A stretch of 64,000 bases of DNA from Craurococcus roseus (GTDB lineage: Bacteria; Pseudomonadota; Alphaproteobacteria; Acetobacterales; Acetobacteraceae): the NCBI RefSeq assembly GCF_039523795.1, contig NZ_BAAAFZ010000062.1:1-64000 (forward strand), written 5' to 3'. The position numbers were made by a program, and so were the translations under genes. Below the pieces are notes generated by a model, which saw nothing but the letters and a program-made list of their open reading frames with translations, was not told where the DNA came from and did no database searches. How positions within the stretch are numbered: position 1 is the stretch's first letter; every line of letters begins with the position of its first letter. Below are positions 62,469-64,000 of this stretch, one piece after another.

Positions 62469-62929
62469 GTCGGTGCTCCCTCTCGTTCCAGCGGCCGCCA
62501 AAGGCCCGGGGTGGCGAGTTCCAGCAGGTGGCCGTCCGGGTCGCGGAAGTAGACGCTCACGCTGGGGACGGGCCTGGACGACGGCCAGACCGTGCGCCCC
62601 TCGATGGCGACGCCGCGCGCGGCGAGGTGGCTTTCCCAACGCGGCAAGGCGTTCGCCGCGACGGAGAAGGCGCAATGGATCGGACCGGCGCCGTCGTGGG
62701 GCGGGATGGTGCCGCCGGGCAGGTGCGCCGTCTCGGTGGCGGCGCCGCGGCGGAAGATCAGCAAGGCGCTGCGGCCCCCGACCGGGTAGGCGGTCAGGCG
62801 GGCGTCGGCGAACATGGGCGCCAAGCCGAGGACCCCTTCGTAGAACGCCCGCGCCCGCGCCATGTCGTCGACGTAGAGCGCCGTTTCGAGCACGCCGTCG
62901 AGGGCGGGGGCCGCAGCGTCTTGGACCAT
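62465..62929 (-). CDS. VOC superfamily protein
   Basis: 154 residues. Paired-module VOC fold with ALYVDDMARARAFYEGVLGL, a metal-ligand candidate in GAGPIHCAFSVAANALPRWE and YFRDPDGHLLELATPGLW. The Glu of HLLEL and the His of IHCAFS are typical of metal-binding members. The function is unknown. Encoded immediately before the amidohydrolase with a four-base overlap. ATG 62929 is preferred. Confidence 0.9.
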   Translation of the reverse strand: MVQDAAAPALDGVLETALYVDDMARARAFYEGVLGLAPMFADARLTAYPVGGRSALLIFRRGAATETAHLPGGTIPPHDGAGPIHCAFSVAANALPRWESHLAARGVAIEGRTVWPSSRPVPSVSVYFRDPDGHLLELATPGLWRPLEREGAPT

Positions 62930-63012
62930 GGCGCCGCAGTGTCCGGCCGGGCCGCCGGGTGGCGCAAGGCCCCGTCCTTGGTGCCGGGGGGCGCCGACAC
63001 GATATCGGGGCC

Positions 63013-63321
63013 ATGCGCCGCCGCCGCGCCCTCCTGCTCTCGATCGCGTCCGCCGCCCTCGTGCCGGGCGCGACGGCGGGCCGCGCCCAAACAAGCCCCG
63101 CGGAGCACAACCGCCAGCTCGAGGCGTGGTGGGCGCGCCAGCGCGAGAAGGAGGCGGCCGACCGCTTCTGGAACGGGCCGCGGGAGCAGCGCCGCAACCT
63201 CACCCGCGACCAGATCGACCGCTGGGAAGCGCAGAAGGGCTACCGCGGCCAAGGCCCCACCGGCCTCGCTGGACCCATCGCGCCCTACGGGCCATACGGG
63301 TTCAGCCGTCGCATCCCGTGA
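63013..63321 (+). CDS. small exported protein of unknown function
   Basis: 102 residues. Signal peptide with four arginines, LLLSIASAALVPGATAG and cleavage near GRAQ. The mature part has charged helices (QLEAWWARQREKEAADRFWN) and a glycine/proline-rich end (APYGPYGFSRRIP). I do not recognise it. It is divergent from the VOC gene by 83 bp and followed after 64 bp by the aldolase gene. Confidence 0.65.
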   Translation: MRRRRALLLSIASAALVPGATAGRAQTSPAEHNRQLEAWWARQREKEAADRFWNGPREQRRNLTRDQIDRWEAQKGYRGQGPTGLAGPIAPYGPYGFSRRIP

Positions 63322-63385
63322 AGCCCCGCCGCCGGCGCGCGAGGGGCCGCGGCGCGCGGCCCGCACCGGCGAGGAGGGGTACGAG

Positions 63386-64000
63386 ATGGCCACCCGACAC
63401 CCGAGCGCCCCCGCGGTGCTGCGCAACTCCGACCTGGACGGCGAGGCAGTGCGGAACGCGCGCGTGGACCTCGCCGCGTGCTTCCGCATGGCGGCGCGCC
63501 TCGGCTTGCACGAGGGCATCTGCAACCACTTCTCCTTCGTCGTGCCCGGGCGCGACGACCTGTTCCTGGTGAACCCCTACGGCTGGGCCTTCGCCGAGGT
63601 CACGGCGTCCCGGTTGCTGATCTGCGATTTCGAAGGAAACGTGGTAGCGGGCGAAGGCGTGCCGGAGGCCACCGCCTTCCACATCCACGCCCGCATCCAC
63701 CTCCGCAAGCCGCGCGCCAAGGCGGCGTTCCACACCCACATGCCGAACGCGACGGCCCTGGCCATGCTGGAAGGGCCGCCCCTGGTCTGGGCGGGGCAGA
63801 GCGCGCTCAAGTTCCACGGCCGGACCCTGGTGGACGAGGACTACAACGGCTTGGCGCTGGGCTCGGCGGAGGGCGACCGGATCGCGGAAAGCCTGGGCGA
63901 CGCCGACATCGTGTTCATGAAGAACCACGGCGTGCTGGTCGTGGGCGACTCCATCGCCTCGGCCTGGGACGACCTCTACTACCTGGAACGCGCGTGCGAG
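63386..64000 (+). CDS. class II aldolase/adducin family protein (5' part, runs off window)
   Basis: At least 205 residues, open at the window end. The fold includes GICNHFSFVVPGRDDLFLVN, ATAFHIHARIHLRKPRAKAA, a metal-binding HTHMPNAT and, later, KNHGVLVVGDSIASAWDDLY. These are the usual blocks of the class II aldolase/adducin family, in which zinc histidines lie in the HTH segment and near KNHG. Substrate unknown. GAGGAGGGG precedes ATG 63386. Confidence 0.88.
   Translation, partial: MATRHPSAPAVLRNSDLDGEAVRNARVDLAACFRMAARLGLHEGICNHFSFVVPGRDDLFLVNPYGWAFAEVTASRLLICDFEGNVVAGEGVPEATAFHIHARIHLRKPRAKAAFHTHMPNATALAMLEGPPLVWAGQSALKFHGRTLVDEDYNGLALGSAEGDRIAESLGDADIVFMKNHGVLVVGDSIASAWDDLYYLERACE

Overview
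This is a GC-rich, gene-dense chromosomal segment (about 64 kb) with the hallmarks of an alphaproteobacterium: a circularly permuted two-piece tmRNA gene, SspB-alpha, ThyX, a fused indolepyruvate ferredoxin oxidoreductase, an ELM1-family protein, and the AcpXL very-long-chain fatty-acid cluster for lipid A. The gene content (a liv-type ABC transporter with two binding proteins, a Bug-type binding protein, a tartrate-dehydrogenase-like enzyme) best fits Rhodospirillales, perhaps Acetobacteraceae. That placement is inference. The sequence is a scaffold: there is an 18-N gap at 6602-6619 and a single N at 14637 that looks like an unmerged contig overlap.

Layout. 0.1-5.5 kb: tRNA-Ser, a peptide-type binding protein overlapping pyrE, an ELM1-like protein, a rhodanese, and a GlxA/AraC regulator broken by one extra GTCGC unit. 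5.5-8.3 kb: a tartrate/isopropylmalate-type dehydrogenase and an overlapping pdxA-pdxJ pair, with both converging genes cut by the gap. 8.5-14 kb: a large acidic domain-repeat protein, then an Lrp regulator divergent from the indolepyruvate oxidoreductase, with a strong palindrome between them. 14-17.2 kb: a lipoprotein, an acyl-CoA dehydrogenase overlapping maleylacetoacetate isomerase, and a small exported protein. 17.3-23.1 kb: a livGFHM operon ending in two paralogous binding proteins. 23.4-28.6 kb: hflK-hflC-degP envelope quality control, divergent from mrp. 28.6-30.8 kb: thyX, ssrA and sspB. 30.9-35.4 kb: two unrelated fumarases (class I and class II) flanking small genes. 35.4-40.4 kb: an SDR and an esterase, psd-pssA phosphatidylethanolamine synthesis, and a LysM protein. 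40.5-45 kb: membrane protein, b- and c-type cytochromes, LOG protein, FAD oxidoreductase. 45.1-50.3 kb: acpXL-fabZXL-fabF2XL-fabF1XL-adhXL-lpxXL. 50.3-64 kb: 3-hydroxyisobutyrate dehydrogenase, a large membrane protein, stress-type small proteins, a double cold-shock protein, an orphan Bug protein, a LOV hybrid histidine kinase divergent from a receiver protein, a PcaD-PcaC fusion, an esterase, a VIT-family transporter, an M20 amidohydrolase coupled to a VOC protein, and the start of a class II aldolase.

Functional themes. (1) Outer-membrane and envelope lipids: the lipid A long-chain acyl cluster, phosphatidylethanolamine synthesis and HflKC/DegP. (2) Amino-acid use: liv uptake, indolepyruvate oxidoreductase, acyl-CoA and 3-hydroxyisobutyrate dehydrogenases, maleylacetoacetate isomerase. 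(3) Ribosome rescue with its proteolytic adaptor encoded next door. (4) Blue-light sensing by the LOV kinase. No CRISPR array, prophage, transposase or clear genomic island was seen. Most of the region is ordinary core chromosome. The most unusual items are the pentanucleotide frameshift in the GlxA-type regulator, the degenerate ketosynthase in the lipid A cluster, the paired fumarases, and the DUF4214-like repeat protein.
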